From: Alphaproteobacteria bacterium MarineAlpha9_Bin6
GTDB lineage: Bacteria; Pseudomonadota; Alphaproteobacteria; UBA7887
Length of the DNA stretch: 60,823 bases
Direction of reading: 5' to 3'
Assembly (NCBI GenBank): GCA_002937585.1
Contig: PTKE01000008.1
Coordinates: 1 to 60,823, forward strand
Part shown: positions 8,513 to 17,029 of the stretch, in pieces
Position numbering within the stretch: the stretch's first letter is position 1
Layout: every line of letters begins with the position of its first letter
Program-made: the position numbers and the translations under genes
The notes under the pieces: model-generated
What the model saw: only the letters and a program-made list of their open reading frames with translations
Told to the model about the DNA's origin: nothing
The model's database searches: none

Positions 8513-8896
8513 ATGCTCCGTAACCTGTTCCTATTTGTGCCGTTCCTGTTGCTGGTTCATGTGGCCAGTGCTGTGGCTTTGCCTGAATGCCCCGGCATTT
8601 ATGATCCCAATACTTGGCACAATTGTGAAGGCACCTACGAGCATGAGGATGCATTCCATTACGTAGGCGAATTCAAGCATGGAAAGTATCATGGTCAAGG
8701 CAGTAGCTCACGTATGGCAGGTGATAAATATGTTGGTGAATGGAAAGACGGTTACAGACACGGCCGTGGTGCGATGTTGCTGCCTTACGGAGACATTTGG
8801 GTAGGACAATGGAAGAGTGACAAATGGTTGAGCGGGGAAAAGTATACAAAAGGAGAAGTTCCTCCTGACATTACGGCTCTTTTCCATAAAGATTAG
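8513..8896 (+). CDS. exported MORN-repeat protein
   Basis: The 127-residue product has a signal peptide (LFLFVPFLLLVHVASAVA, cleavage near residue 22). Three MORN-type repeats follow at about 48-115: YVGEFKHGKYHGQG, YVGEWKDGYRHGRG and WVGQWKSDKW. A Cys pair (PECPG and HNCEG) lies just before them. MORN repeats form extended beta-hairpin ribbons; their bacterial roles are poorly defined. No strong ribosome site is visible. Another exported protein in the island cargo. Confidence 0.8.
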   Translation: MLRNLFLFVPFLLLVHVASAVALPECPGIYDPNTWHNCEGTYEHEDAFHYVGEFKHGKYHGQGSSSRMAGDKYVGEWKDGYRHGRGAMLLPYGDIWVGQWKSDKWLSGEKYTKGEVPPDITALFHKD

Positions 8897-8914
8897 TTCG
8901 GCAATGGTTCTGAA

Positions 8915-9067
8915 ATGCGAATAGTAAAGGCATCTACGAAATCTATTTCCCGTACAGAACTGGGTAAGAAAATAACAGACGGAACATTATTCCTGTCCTG
9001 CCTGATGACCTATGCACAGATTGAAAAGCTCAGAGCTGAGAAGGTGATGTTCTCAGATTTAGAATAG
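8915..9067 (+). CDS. possible 50-residue protein, unknown function
   Basis: An ATG-to-TAG frame of 50 codons between the MORN gene and the integrase end, running towards the integrase. The product starts MRIVKASTKSISRTELGK, is basic and Ser/Thr-rich at the N-terminus and helical after that. No ribosome site and no family recognised. It may be non-coding. Confidence 0.3.
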   Translation: MRIVKASTKSISRTELGKKITDGTLFLSCLMTYAQIEKLRAEKVMFSDLE

Positions 9068-9070
9068 AAA

Positions 9071-9094
9071 ATAAGACGTTACTAACCCCTTTTT
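9071..9094 (-). repeat. right copy of 24-bp inverted repeat inside the island
   Basis: Inverted partner of 5368-5391, with 23 of 24 bases identical. It ends two bases before the integrase stop codon. Confidence 0.75.
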
Positions 9095-9096
9095 CT

Positions 9097-10068
9097 CTAC
9101 TGCAATTTCCTAGCCAAATCCTCTGCCCGTAAATGGGTATATCTCTGCAGCATCTTTAAATCCTTGTGACCTGTAATAGCTGCTACTTCCATCATATTCA
9201 GACCTAATTCAAAAAATCTACTGGTAGCTTCATGTCTCAGGTCATGGAAATGAAGGTCTCGTAAGTCTGCTCGTTTCAATGACCTATCCCAGAGTCCTCT
9301 GAGAGCACTAATGGAAAGGGGGAACACAACACCAGAGATATCTCTTGGCAGTGCCTGTAGCTCATCCATAGCTCTTCTGGACAGTGGAACATCCCGTCCA
9401 TCCCCGTTCTTGGTCATGGGGAGATGAGCCCAGTTCTTATCCAGATGTACATGTTTCCATTCCAGAGAGAGTAATTCTCCTCGTCTCATTCCTGTTTCCA
9501 GTGCAACCACCACCAAAGGTTTAAACCAGTGGTTTTTCCTTTTCCCACACTCCTTTAGTAACTGCTCATATTCTCCATCAGCTAGTCGTCGATCTCTGGC
9601 CTTGTTTTCTGTGGGTTTCTTGACAGCGACAACAGGATTACTAGGCAGTTTGAAACCCCATTCTGTCGTGGCTGTCTTGATGACCAGTGAGAGGATGCTC
9701 AAATCCTTCACCACCGACGTTCCACATACAGTTTTCAGTCGGCTGTCCCTGAACTGGGCTACATGGTTTGAGTTGAGATTGGAGAGTCTGATGGTAGCTA
9801 TGTGTTGTTGGCATAGCTTGTTGAGACGAGATTGTTCTTGAGGTGCACCACGTTTAGCAGGTGTGACTTCCCTCCCATACCTGACCAGTAAATCCTGCAG
9901 AGTGCAGTCCTGATCCGGGGAAAGCAGCCCTAATTTCATGGCTCTTTCTGTTTTCTCTCCCCATATCCTTGCATCGGTCTTGGATTTGAAGATTTTTGAG
10001 ACATTGGGTAGATCACGGCATCGTATCCTGACACGATAGACACCATATTCTTTGGAAATAGACGGCAC
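9097..10068 (-). CDS. int: tyrosine recombinase / integrase of the tRNA-Leu island
   Basis: Catalyses site-specific integration and excision of the island at tRNA-Leu. A GTG at 10068, eight bases after GGAG, gives 323 residues; the ATG at 10113 would add an unsupported 15. The N-terminal SAM-like core-binding domain spans about 55-140 and the catalytic domain about 160-320. All catalytic residues are present: Arg ~195 (ETGMRRGEL), Lys ~220 (MTKNGDGR), His-x-x-Arg 275-278 (HDLRH), His ~301 (TGHKD) and Tyr ~310 (LQRYTHL). The gene starts 91 bp from the right attachment site, the usual position for island integrases. Confidence 0.95.
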   Translation of the reverse strand: MPSISKEYGVYRVRIRCRDLPNVSKIFKSKTDARIWGEKTERAMKLGLLSPDQDCTLQDLLVRYGREVTPAKRGAPQEQSRLNKLCQQHIATIRLSNLNSNHVAQFRDSRLKTVCGTSVVKDLSILSLVIKTATTEWGFKLPSNPVVAVKKPTENKARDRRLADGEYEQLLKECGKRKNHWFKPLVVVALETGMRRGELLSLEWKHVHLDKNWAHLPMTKNGDGRDVPLSRRAMDELQALPRDISGVVFPLSISALRGLWDRSLKRADLRDLHFHDLRHEATSRFFELGLNMMEVAAITGHKDLKMLQRYTHLRAEDLARKLQ

Positions 10069-10159
10069 TTTTTGTTCTCCTTGGCCTGTGAGTGGCCGGC
10101 AAGGAGTTTTCAAAAAGCTAAGAAGAATCGTCAGGTTGGTTCTAAGATATTGATAATAT

Positions 10160-10248
10160 TGGTGCCCAGAAGAAGACTCGAACTTCCACGACCGTTAAAG
10201 GTCACCGGCACCTGAAGCCGACGCGTCTACCAATTCCGCCACCTGGGC
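10160..10248 (-). tRNA. tRNA-Leu (CAG), CCA encoded
   Basis: The minus strand folds as a class II tRNA. Acceptor GCCCAGG pairs with TCTGGGC (one G.U); D arm GGCGGAATTGGTAGAC; anticodon loop TTCAGGT gives CAG; then a long variable arm, a T arm with TTCGAGT, discriminator A and CCA. Its 3' part (10160-10224) came with the island. The older 3' end lies at 5125-5190. Confidence 0.96.
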
Positions 10249-10389
10249 CTAGAAAACGCTGTCCGTACTCCGGGCCATGGGCGATGTCAACGTAGTTTCC
10301 CGTGGCGCATGTGCCAAGACTAGGCAATTATTAACCGCAACAAGCGTCTGGTGGACGTTGTCATTAGAATAATGGTGAAAGATAGAAAC

Positions 10390-11340
10390 ATGACCCCATC
10401 TCCCGTGACCGTGTTTGGCGGCGTTGGGTTTGTTGGTCGTTATATCGTTAAGGAGCTTGCTGAGGCTGGTGCGGCGGTACGTGTCGCTGTCCGACACCCT
10501 GAACGCGGTTTGTTTTTGAAGTCGATGGGGGAAGTTGGCCAAATCTCGTTGGTTAGAGCAAATATTTTAGACGAGGCAAGCGTTGTGGCAGCGGTGAGTG
10601 GGGTAGCAGCAGTAGTAAATACCGTTGGGATTTTGTTTGAACGTGGCCGTCAGCGTTTCGACGATATTCACTCTGAAGGCGCAAAGAGAATCGCCGTAGC
10701 CGCAAGGGCCAGCGGAGTCGAACGCATAATACATATTTCTGCGATTGGTGCAGACGGGCGCTCGCCTGCAAGATATGCAAGAAGCAAGGCAGCCGGTGAG
10801 GCTGCGATGAGGGAAAAGTTTCGTGATACGATAATTATTCGTCCGAGCGTGGTATTTGGAGCAGAGGACGATTTCTTCAACCGTTTTGCATTTTTGGCAC
10901 GGGTTTTTCCAGTCATGCCTCTACTCGCGGGGAAAACAAAGTTTCAGCCCATATATGTATCTGACCTTGCCAAGGCAGTGGTGGCCGCACTTAACAATTC
11001 CGACCTGGTCGGTGACACGTTCGAAATCGGTGGTCCGCAGGTCTATCAGTTTCGTGAGATGATGGAGCTCATTTTTGAACAAGTTGGTCGCAAACGAATA
11101 TTACTGCCACTGCCAATTGCTTTGGTTGCACCTCTAGCAGCTGTGCTTGAATGGTTACCAAAGCCCCCGATTACTCGTGATCAGCTGTGTTTTTTGAGGC
11201 GTGACAATGTGGTTGGGACAAACGTCAAAACCATTTCCGATCTTGGAATTCAAGCGACACCACTTGAGGTGGTGTTGCCGACTTATCTGGCGCGATTTAA
11301 GCTTGGCGGCAGCTACGATTCGAACGCGATGTCAGGCTAG
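10390..11340 (+). CDS. NAD(P)-binding SDR protein, NDUFA9-like (complex I assembly type)
   Basis: An atypical short-chain dehydrogenase/reductase of about 316 residues with the nucleotide-binding VTVFGGVGFVGRYIVKELA at the N-terminus. RIIHISAIGAD and RSKAAGEAAMRE carry the active-site-like Ser and K positions, and IIRPSVVFGAEDDFFNRFA follows. This pattern matches the NDUFA9 / complex I 39 kDa subunit-like family, often annotated as complex I NDUFA9 subunit family protein and thought to stabilise complex I or bind NADPH. Start chosen at the ATG just before the Rossmann motif (10372 is possible). The uppP neighbour is typical for alphaproteobacteria. Confidence 0.82.
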   Translation: MTPSPVTVFGGVGFVGRYIVKELAEAGAAVRVAVRHPERGLFLKSMGEVGQISLVRANILDEASVVAAVSGVAAVVNTVGILFERGRQRFDDIHSEGAKRIAVAARASGVERIIHISAIGADGRSPARYARSKAAGEAAMREKFRDTIIIRPSVVFGAEDDFFNRFAFLARVFPVMPLLAGKTKFQPIYVSDLAKAVVAALNNSDLVGDTFEIGGPQVYQFREMMELIFEQVGRKRILLPLPIALVAPLAAVLEWLPKPPITRDQLCFLRRDNVVGTNVKTISDLGIQATPLEVVLPTYLARFKLGGSYDSNAMSG

Positions 11341-11566
11341 CTCACAGGAACCTTTATGGGAGAATTGAGCTATTAATTATTTTTTGCTCGGCTCCTTCCG
11401 ACCTGATGTTCGGTTTTCGATGAATTGTGAATCGCCATTCGAAGTGTAAAAAATCAAGATGGGTGTAGGCGGGCCAAACCGTATATGTTTTTGGGTTGCG
11501 TGGGTTAGGCCAGGCCCACAGTAATGGGCATCAAAGCGTATAAAATCTAACTGCTTCTAACACAGT

Positions 11567-12379
11567 CTAAATGAGATTGCTGCTCCTATAGACCCACCAT
11601 AGTAGTCCTGTCCCAAGGGCCACGCGGTAGATTACGAACGGCATGTAACTCGCACGGCGTAACCATTCCATCATGAAAGTTATGGCGGCGTAGCTTGCTG
11701 CAAAGGATAGGATGGCGGACATTAAGGCCGCATGCGTCAATGCGGCTTCGCCTTGGGCCGCAATTTGGAATGCATTGAAGCCTCCTGCTGCGAAAACAAT
11801 TGGTATAGACAAGAGCATTGAAAAACGGGCGGCTTCCCGACGCTCGTATCCACACAACAGGGCGGCCGTGATCGTTACTCCTGCGCGGCTTGCGCCGGGT
11901 ATAAGCGCAAGGATTTGGGCTAAGCCAATTACAAGTGCATGACTAATGCTCATGTCTTTTGGGCTGTGGGAGGTGAACGTAAATCTGTCTGCCACCAGTA
12001 ATGCCATGGCCCCAGCTAACGTCGCCCAAGCAATAACCTCAACGTCACGAAATAAACCTGCGTTGAGATTGACTAATAAAGCCCCAATCAGGATTGTTGG
12101 AGTGGAGGCAACCGCCAGTAGTAGTGCCAGTCGACTGCCTGCATCTGGTCGCCAGCGCAAGGCAAGCAGGATGCCGCGGACTAGCTTGTACATATCTTGG
12201 CGGAAATAGACTATCACCGCGCCAAGACTTCCTAGGTGTGATGCGATATCAATGCTTAAGCCTTGGTCGGCCCAACCCGCCACAGCAGGGATCAACACAA
12301 GGTGGGCTGATGAACTAACCGGCAGAAACTCGGTTATGCCCTGTACCAAGGCGACAAGTAGGAGATGTGCTAATGTCAA
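11567..12379 (-). CDS. uppP: undecaprenyl-diphosphatase
   Basis: An integral membrane phosphatase that recycles undecaprenyl pyrophosphate to the monophosphate carrier for peptidoglycan, O-antigen and other surface glycans; overproduction gives bacitracin resistance. The 270-residue protein has the two family motifs, QGITEFLPVSSSAHL at about 14-28 and PGASRAG at about 160-166, and about seven to eight membrane helices. Length is normal. It converges with the NDUFA9-like gene. Confidence 0.95.
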   Translation of the reverse strand: MTLAHLLLVALVQGITEFLPVSSSAHLVLIPAVAGWADQGLSIDIASHLGSLGAVIVYFRQDMYKLVRGILLALRWRPDAGSRLALLLAVASTPTILIGALLVNLNAGLFRDVEVIAWATLAGAMALLVADRFTFTSHSPKDMSISHALVIGLAQILALIPGASRAGVTITAALLCGYERREAARFSMLLSIPIVFAAGGFNAFQIAAQGEAALTHAALMSAILSFAASYAAITFMMEWLRRASYMPFVIYRVALGTGLLWWVYRSSNLI

Positions 12380-12694
12380 TGGAAGTGGCGATGAACAGGC
12401 TTAGTGATAAATTGAAATTTGCGCACAGTTGGGGCCTCGTGTTTTTGATGGGATTGGAAATACAAGTCCATTATGGAGTAAATTGAACTTATGTTGTTCT
12501 ACTATTGGTAATTTCACAAACCCGTAGCTTTTTGGCTTTACAACAGCCAATTATGCGGACCTACAAATTAGTTCCGACCACCCCTGAATGGTCAAATGAG
12601 ACCTCGGTCAATCATCGTTATCTTTTTAGCGCTGAAACTACACAATGATGTGTGTTGATGTAGTTTGCTCTCAAAATTGGGTAAGCTTGCCTTG
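12380..12694. other. intergenic region between divergent uppP and GST genes
   Basis: About 315 bp with no convincing reading frame. It should hold the promoters of uppP (minus) and the GST gene (plus); I could not assign a convincing -35/-10 pair. Confidence 0.5.
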
Positions 12695-13360
12695 ATGCGT
12701 ACGGTCTATCACCTTCCACTGTCCCCGTTTAGCCGCAAGGTACGTCTGGTGCTGGGTGAAAAAAAACTCGCATTTGAGTTGCAAGTCGAGAATATTTGGC
12801 GTCGGCGTGAAGAGTTTCTTATCCTAAATCCAACTGGCCAAGTGCCAGTGTTGATTGATGATGGTTTGGTGGTCGCAGACTCAACAGCAATTTGCGAATA
12901 CCTTGAGGACGCGTACCCAACTCCTACTCTGATCGGAAAGACCCCTACGGCACGGGCTGAAGCGCGGAGATTAGCACTTTGGTTCGATTTAAAATTTGCT
13001 GGTGAAGTAACCTCCAACATTGCTTACGAAAAAATGACGAAACGTTTGCTCGGAGGAGGCGAACCTGACTCCGAGAGAATACGGGCAGGCAAAGACAACA
13101 TTCGTTATCATTTAGAGTATATTGAGTTTTTGACGGAGCGTCGAAATTGGTTGGCAGGCGATAATCTAACATGTGCCGATCTGGCTGCTGTTGCCCATTT
13201 ATCTGTGATTGATTATCTCGGCGACGTACCTTGGTCTGAGCACGTCAAGGCTAAGAATTGGTACGCGCGTCTAAAATCAAGGCCCAGCTTTCAGCCGCTG
13301 TTAACAGATCACGTTGCTGGTGTTTTGCCCCCAAAAACTTACGCTGATCTGGATTTCTGA
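12695..13360 (+). CDS. glutathione S-transferase family protein
   Basis: Soluble GST-fold protein of about 221 residues. The thioredoxin-like N-terminal domain has HLPLSPFSRKVRLVLGEK, the cis-Pro segment NPTGQVPVLID and the glutathione-binding DSTAICEYLE. The all-helical C-terminal domain has WLAGDNLTCADLAAVAHLSVIDYLGDV. The position usually holding the catalytic Ser or Cys is Ser in SPFSRK. The substrate is unknown. ATG at 12695 chosen because the fold starts directly after it; the frame extends to 12665. mscS-like and queG follow on the same strand. Confidence 0.88.
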   Translation: MRTVYHLPLSPFSRKVRLVLGEKKLAFELQVENIWRRREEFLILNPTGQVPVLIDDGLVVADSTAICEYLEDAYPTPTLIGKTPTARAEARRLALWFDLKFAGEVTSNIAYEKMTKRLLGGGEPDSERIRAGKDNIRYHLEYIEFLTERRNWLAGDNLTCADLAAVAHLSVIDYLGDVPWSEHVKAKNWYARLKSRPSFQPLLTDHVAGVLPPKTYADLDF

Positions 13361-13377
13361 ACTTTCTGGAGCTCGTG

Positions 13378-14616
13378 ATGACTGACATAGTCTCTGCCTT
13401 GGCCCAGTTATTTGACGTGGCGGTTGTCCGCACGTTGCTTGGTGGACTGCTGTTGTTGCTCGGTGCTGGCATTAGCTTCTTAGTTGCACGAAAGTTTGCC
13501 GTTACGATAGTCAGTCGAACAATAGCGCGAACCCGAACGCAGTGGGATGATGCGCTATCGAACCGAGGCGTATTCACTCAGGCTACTTACTTAGTGCCTG
13601 CGGTCGTCCTTTATTATGGACTTGCTTTCTTTCCAGGGTCCATTGACATGGTTGAGCGTGCGATTCTCGCCTATGTTGTGGTTAATCTTGTGATTGTAAC
13701 GAGCCGAATGTTGTCTGCTGGGGTCGATATCTATCAAACCTACCCAATCTCACACAGGCGCCCAATAAAGGGTTATATCCAGCTCGCTAATTTGGTGGTT
13801 TATGCGCTTGGTGGGGCGCTAGCGATCTGCACGCTCTTAGCAATCTCTCCTTGGGGAATACTCAGCGGTTTGGGTGCAATGACCGCGTTACTGATTCTGG
13901 TATTTCGCGACACCATTCTTTCTCTTATAGCGTCAGTACAGATTGCCGCTTACGACCTAGTCCGTCGTGGTGACTGGATAGAAATGCCTCAACTCGGCGT
14001 TGATGGGGATGTCATAGACGTTACGTTGCATACATTTCGGGTCCAGAACTGGGATAAGACGATTGTTACAGTTCCGACCCATAAGCTGATCGAAGATTCT
14101 TTTAAAAATTGGCGTGGCATGACTGAGTCAGGAGGTCGACGAATTAAACGTAGCATTCTTATTGATCAGACAAGTATCAAATTTTTGGACAAGGCCGCAT
14201 TGGATCGGCTGTCACAAATCAACCGACTTGAACCTTATCTGACTGGCAAACAGAAAGAACTTGCTGGAGACAATGCTGATTTAGGCAAAAATACGGACTT
14301 GCTGAATCGGCGTGCGCTCACCAACATTGGGACTTTTCGGGCGTATGTTGAGGCGTACCTGCGGGATAACTCTAAAATCCACCAGGGAATGACTTTTTTA
14401 GTTCGGCACTTACCAATATCACCCAACGGACTTCCTCTGGAAATCTATGTTTTCACCAACGATACCGAGTGGGGCCGGTACGAATCAATTCAGGCAGATA
14501 TTTTTGATCACTTGTTGGCAGCGTTGTCCACATTTGAACTGCGCGTGTTCCAGAATCCCACGGGTTTTGATATGCAGTGGATTGGTGGAACCTCTGCAGT
14601 GACTTTGGATAGTTGA
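13378..14616 (+). CDS. mechanosensitive ion channel, MscS family (YbdG/MscM-like)
   Basis: Inner-membrane tension-gated channel that releases solutes on hypo-osmotic shock. The 412-residue protein has four or five hydrophobic helices in the first ~175 residues (LLGGLLLLLGAGISFLVA; LVVYALGGALAICTLLAIS; LLILVFRDTILSLIASVQIAA). The MscS beta domain follows, with RRGDWIEMPQLGVDGDVIDVTLHTFRV and VPTHKLIEDSFKNW. A large C-terminal domain typical of the YbdG branch completes it. GGAG lies six bases before the ATG at 13378. Confidence 0.88.
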   Translation: MTDIVSALAQLFDVAVVRTLLGGLLLLLGAGISFLVARKFAVTIVSRTIARTRTQWDDALSNRGVFTQATYLVPAVVLYYGLAFFPGSIDMVERAILAYVVVNLVIVTSRMLSAGVDIYQTYPISHRRPIKGYIQLANLVVYALGGALAICTLLAISPWGILSGLGAMTALLILVFRDTILSLIASVQIAAYDLVRRGDWIEMPQLGVDGDVIDVTLHTFRVQNWDKTIVTVPTHKLIEDSFKNWRGMTESGGRRIKRSILIDQTSIKFLDKAALDRLSQINRLEPYLTGKQKELAGDNADLGKNTDLLNRRALTNIGTFRAYVEAYLRDNSKIHQGMTFLVRHLPISPNGLPLEIYVFTNDTEWGRYESIQADIFDHLLAALSTFELRVFQNPTGFDMQWIGGTSAVTLDS

Positions 14617-14712
14617 TAATGCGCATTGTTGCTGGAGAGCGTGCTTGGAGTCGAATAACAATTAGTTGCTAGCCTAATTAAAATCGATACGAGATTAAAT
14701 TATTCTGGAATC

Positions 14713-15843
14713 ATGACCCTAGTCAGTAAAATTCGGGACCGTGCGCTTTCGCTTGGGTTCGACGCTATCGGTTTTGCTGATCCGGAAGATGTCGGCCAGG
14801 CGGGGCGTAAACTTTCTGAATTCATAGCGCTTGGTAGGCATGGTGAGATGAAATGGATGACGAAGAAATTAGACCGTCGAAAAGATCCTAAGAAATTGTG
14901 GCCTGCAGTTCGTGGTGTAATTGTGGTTGCGGCTAATTATGGCCCCGAAACGGACCCCTTAGATGACCTTTCTAGGCGAAGCATCGGAACAATATCTGTC
15001 TACGCCCGCAATCGCGACTATCATAAGATTCTTAAGGGCCGACTCAAACAATTGGGCAATTGGATGTCGAGCTCGCTTGGTGGAAAGATCAAGGTGTTCG
15101 TCGATACAGCGCCAGTGATGGAAAAACCACTCGCGGAAGCAGCAGGGCTTGGTTGGCAGGGAAAGCACACCAACCTGGTTTCGCAGGAGTATGGGTCATG
15201 GTTGTTTTTAGGTGTTATTTTTACGACTTTTGAGGTGTCATCTGAGGAGACTATCGGAGATAGGTGTGGTTCTTGCCAACGTTGTCTAGATATTTGCCCA
15301 ACTCATGCGTTCCCTGCTCCCTATCAGCTCGATGCTCGCCGGTGTATTTCGTACCTGACCATTGAGCACAAAGGACAGATAGCAAGAGAGTTCCGTTCCG
15401 CAATGGGTAATCGAATATTTGGTTGCGATGACTGTCTGGCGGTTTGTCCATGGAATAAATTTGCGCGCGCAACACGGGAGATGAAATTAAGCGCCCGAGA
15501 AGACTTGCTTGCGCCAGACTTGTCGATGCTAGCGAGTCTCGATGACCAAGCATTTCGCACTCTCTTCGCAGGTTCTCCAATTAAGCGTCTGGGTCGGAAC
15601 CGTTTTGTTCGCAACGTATTAGTTGCGATAGGGAATAGCGCGAATCCTGCTTTGGCTAAAGCCGCCGCCGCGCGACTGGAGGACTCATCTCCCTTGGTTC
15701 GGGGCATGGCGGTTTGGGCTTGGCAGCAATTGGCCAAACCTGAAGAAATTGCAGGTCGTCGCAAGCAACATTTGTGCCAAGAGTCGGATTCTGCCGTGCG
15801 TGCCGAGTGGGGTCGAGAGCTTCCAACTGGTGAGGTCGAATGA
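14713..15843 (+). CDS. queG: epoxyqueuosine reductase
   Basis: Reduces epoxyqueuosine to queuosine in tRNA wobble positions, using cobalamin and two 4Fe-4S clusters. The 376-residue protein has the N-terminal cobalamin-binding domain (GFDAIGFADPED, VVAANYGPE). The 8-Cys ferredoxin part reads CGSCQRCLDICPTHAF and FGCDDCLAVCPWNKFA with CISYLTIEHKG between. A C-terminal HEAT-like domain follows. Normal length for QueG. Its place after GST and MscS genes fits alphaproteobacterial gene order. Confidence 0.94.
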   Translation: MTLVSKIRDRALSLGFDAIGFADPEDVGQAGRKLSEFIALGRHGEMKWMTKKLDRRKDPKKLWPAVRGVIVVAANYGPETDPLDDLSRRSIGTISVYARNRDYHKILKGRLKQLGNWMSSSLGGKIKVFVDTAPVMEKPLAEAAGLGWQGKHTNLVSQEYGSWLFLGVIFTTFEVSSEETIGDRCGSCQRCLDICPTHAFPAPYQLDARRCISYLTIEHKGQIAREFRSAMGNRIFGCDDCLAVCPWNKFARATREMKLSAREDLLAPDLSMLASLDDQAFRTLFAGSPIKRLGRNRFVRNVLVAIGNSANPALAKAAAARLEDSSPLVRGMAVWAWQQLAKPEEIAGRRKQHLCQESDSAVRAEWGRELPTGEVE

Positions 15844-16038
15844 CCGTTGGCCTCGGTTGGAGTGAATCTCTTAGTTTAGCTGGGCGGCCAGTTTCTTTTA
15901 TTGTCTGCACTGGTACGGAATCGACGGCACATCGAGCGTATGACGCGACGATAGACATTAACTTGATAGTCGTGTCCGGCACAGCCTAAGTTCTGATTTT
16001 TGGGCCTGGATGCATCACAAACAGGAAAGTTGAACGAC

Positions 16039-16929
16039 GTGCACAAGCGAGTCTCCAGACGACTGTTTGTTTTTGGATTGGGTTATGTTGCGACCGCCTT
16101 AGCAACTGTTCTCAAAGATGATGGTTGGCAGGTGGCGGGAACTTGCCGAAGTGAATCTCGGCGGGCTGCTCTGTCAGCGCTGGGGTTTGAGGCATGTCTA
16201 TTTAATGGCAGCCAGCCGATGGACAAGGTTGAACGGCAGATAGCCGCTTCTGATCACCTTTTATGTTCGATTCCTCCTGGGGAATCTGGTGATCCAGTGC
16301 TGACATGGCACGATGTTCACATTTCTAAAGCCAGCCAGATCCGTTGGATTGGATACCTGTCGACGACTGGAGTGTACGGCGATTGGAATGGAAAGGAGGT
16401 CAATGAAAGCTCGCCGGTACGACCAAGAAGTGACCGTGCTCGGCAAAGAGTAATAGCAGAGCGTGCTTGGCTTGCGCTCGGGAAGAACGTTGGCCACAAG
16501 GTGCATGTATTCCGTCTGGCCGGCATTTATGGGCCTAACCGCAACGTGATTGATCAGGTGCGTGCGGGAACCGCTCGGCGTATTGACAAGGCAGGCCACC
16601 TGTTTTCAAGAATTCATGTGGATGACATCGTTGCTACGTTGTGTACCTCAATTGCGTCGCCACGGCCCGGTGCGATTTACAATGTGTGTGACAATGAACC
16701 TGCGTCGCAGGCCGAAGTGGTGGCTCACGCTTGTACTTTACTAGATGTACCCATGCCTCGATTGATGCCATTTGAGGAAGTCGTGCAGGATATGTCGGAA
16801 ATGGCGCGGAGCTTCTGGGCGGACAATAAGCGGGTTAGCAATCGTTTGCTTCACGAAGAACTCGGCGTTGCTTTGTCTTATCCGAATTATCGTGAAGGTT
16901 TGGCCGCGCTAATTGGTGACGCCAAGTAA
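16039..16929 (+). CDS. NAD(P)-dependent epimerase/dehydratase family protein (YeeZ-like SDR)
   Basis: Extended or atypical SDR of about 296 residues from the GTG at 16039, which has AGGAAAG upstream. It has the nucleotide motif LFVFGLGYVATALATVLKDDGW, IGYLSTTGVYGDWNGKEVNE carrying the Ser and Tyr positions, RLAGIYGPNRNVIDQVRAG, FSRIHVDDIVATLCTS and IYNVCDNEPASQAEV. These match the YeeZ group, whose substrate is unknown; a nucleotide-sugar role is only a guess. A TTG at 16000 is an alternative start. A 195-bp gap from queG shows nothing recognisable. Confidence 0.82.
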   Translation: MHKRVSRRLFVFGLGYVATALATVLKDDGWQVAGTCRSESRRAALSALGFEACLFNGSQPMDKVERQIAASDHLLCSIPPGESGDPVLTWHDVHISKASQIRWIGYLSTTGVYGDWNGKEVNESSPVRPRSDRARQRVIAERAWLALGKNVGHKVHVFRLAGIYGPNRNVIDQVRAGTARRIDKAGHLFSRIHVDDIVATLCTSIASPRPGAIYNVCDNEPASQAEVVAHACTLLDVPMPRLMPFEEVVQDMSEMARSFWADNKRVSNRLLHEELGVALSYPNYREGLAALIGDAK

Positions 16930-17029
16930 GTTTTGATTAAGACGAATGCTGTATGTGGTTTCTTTGTCAGATGGGTGATGTCAATCGCCGACGAATGGGG
17001 ACGATGAAGGTGCGGCGGAATAGTATGGG

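Larger units (their letters stand above)
5125..10224. mobile_element. ~5 kb integrative element in tRNA-Leu(CAG)
   Basis: A tyrosine recombinase gene sits next to an intact tRNA-Leu, and a near-perfect copy of the tRNA 3' end lies 5,034 bp away in direct orientation. This is the signature of site-specific integration into a tRNA 3' end. Inside are a small HTH protein (possible excisionase), several tiny exported proteins, a Cache-domain protein, a cold-shock protein and a MORN-repeat protein. I see no replication, conjugation, capsid or known defence genes. The DNA is visibly more AT-rich than its surroundings. It may be a minimal or reduced element, mobilised by others or fixed. Confidence 0.88.
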
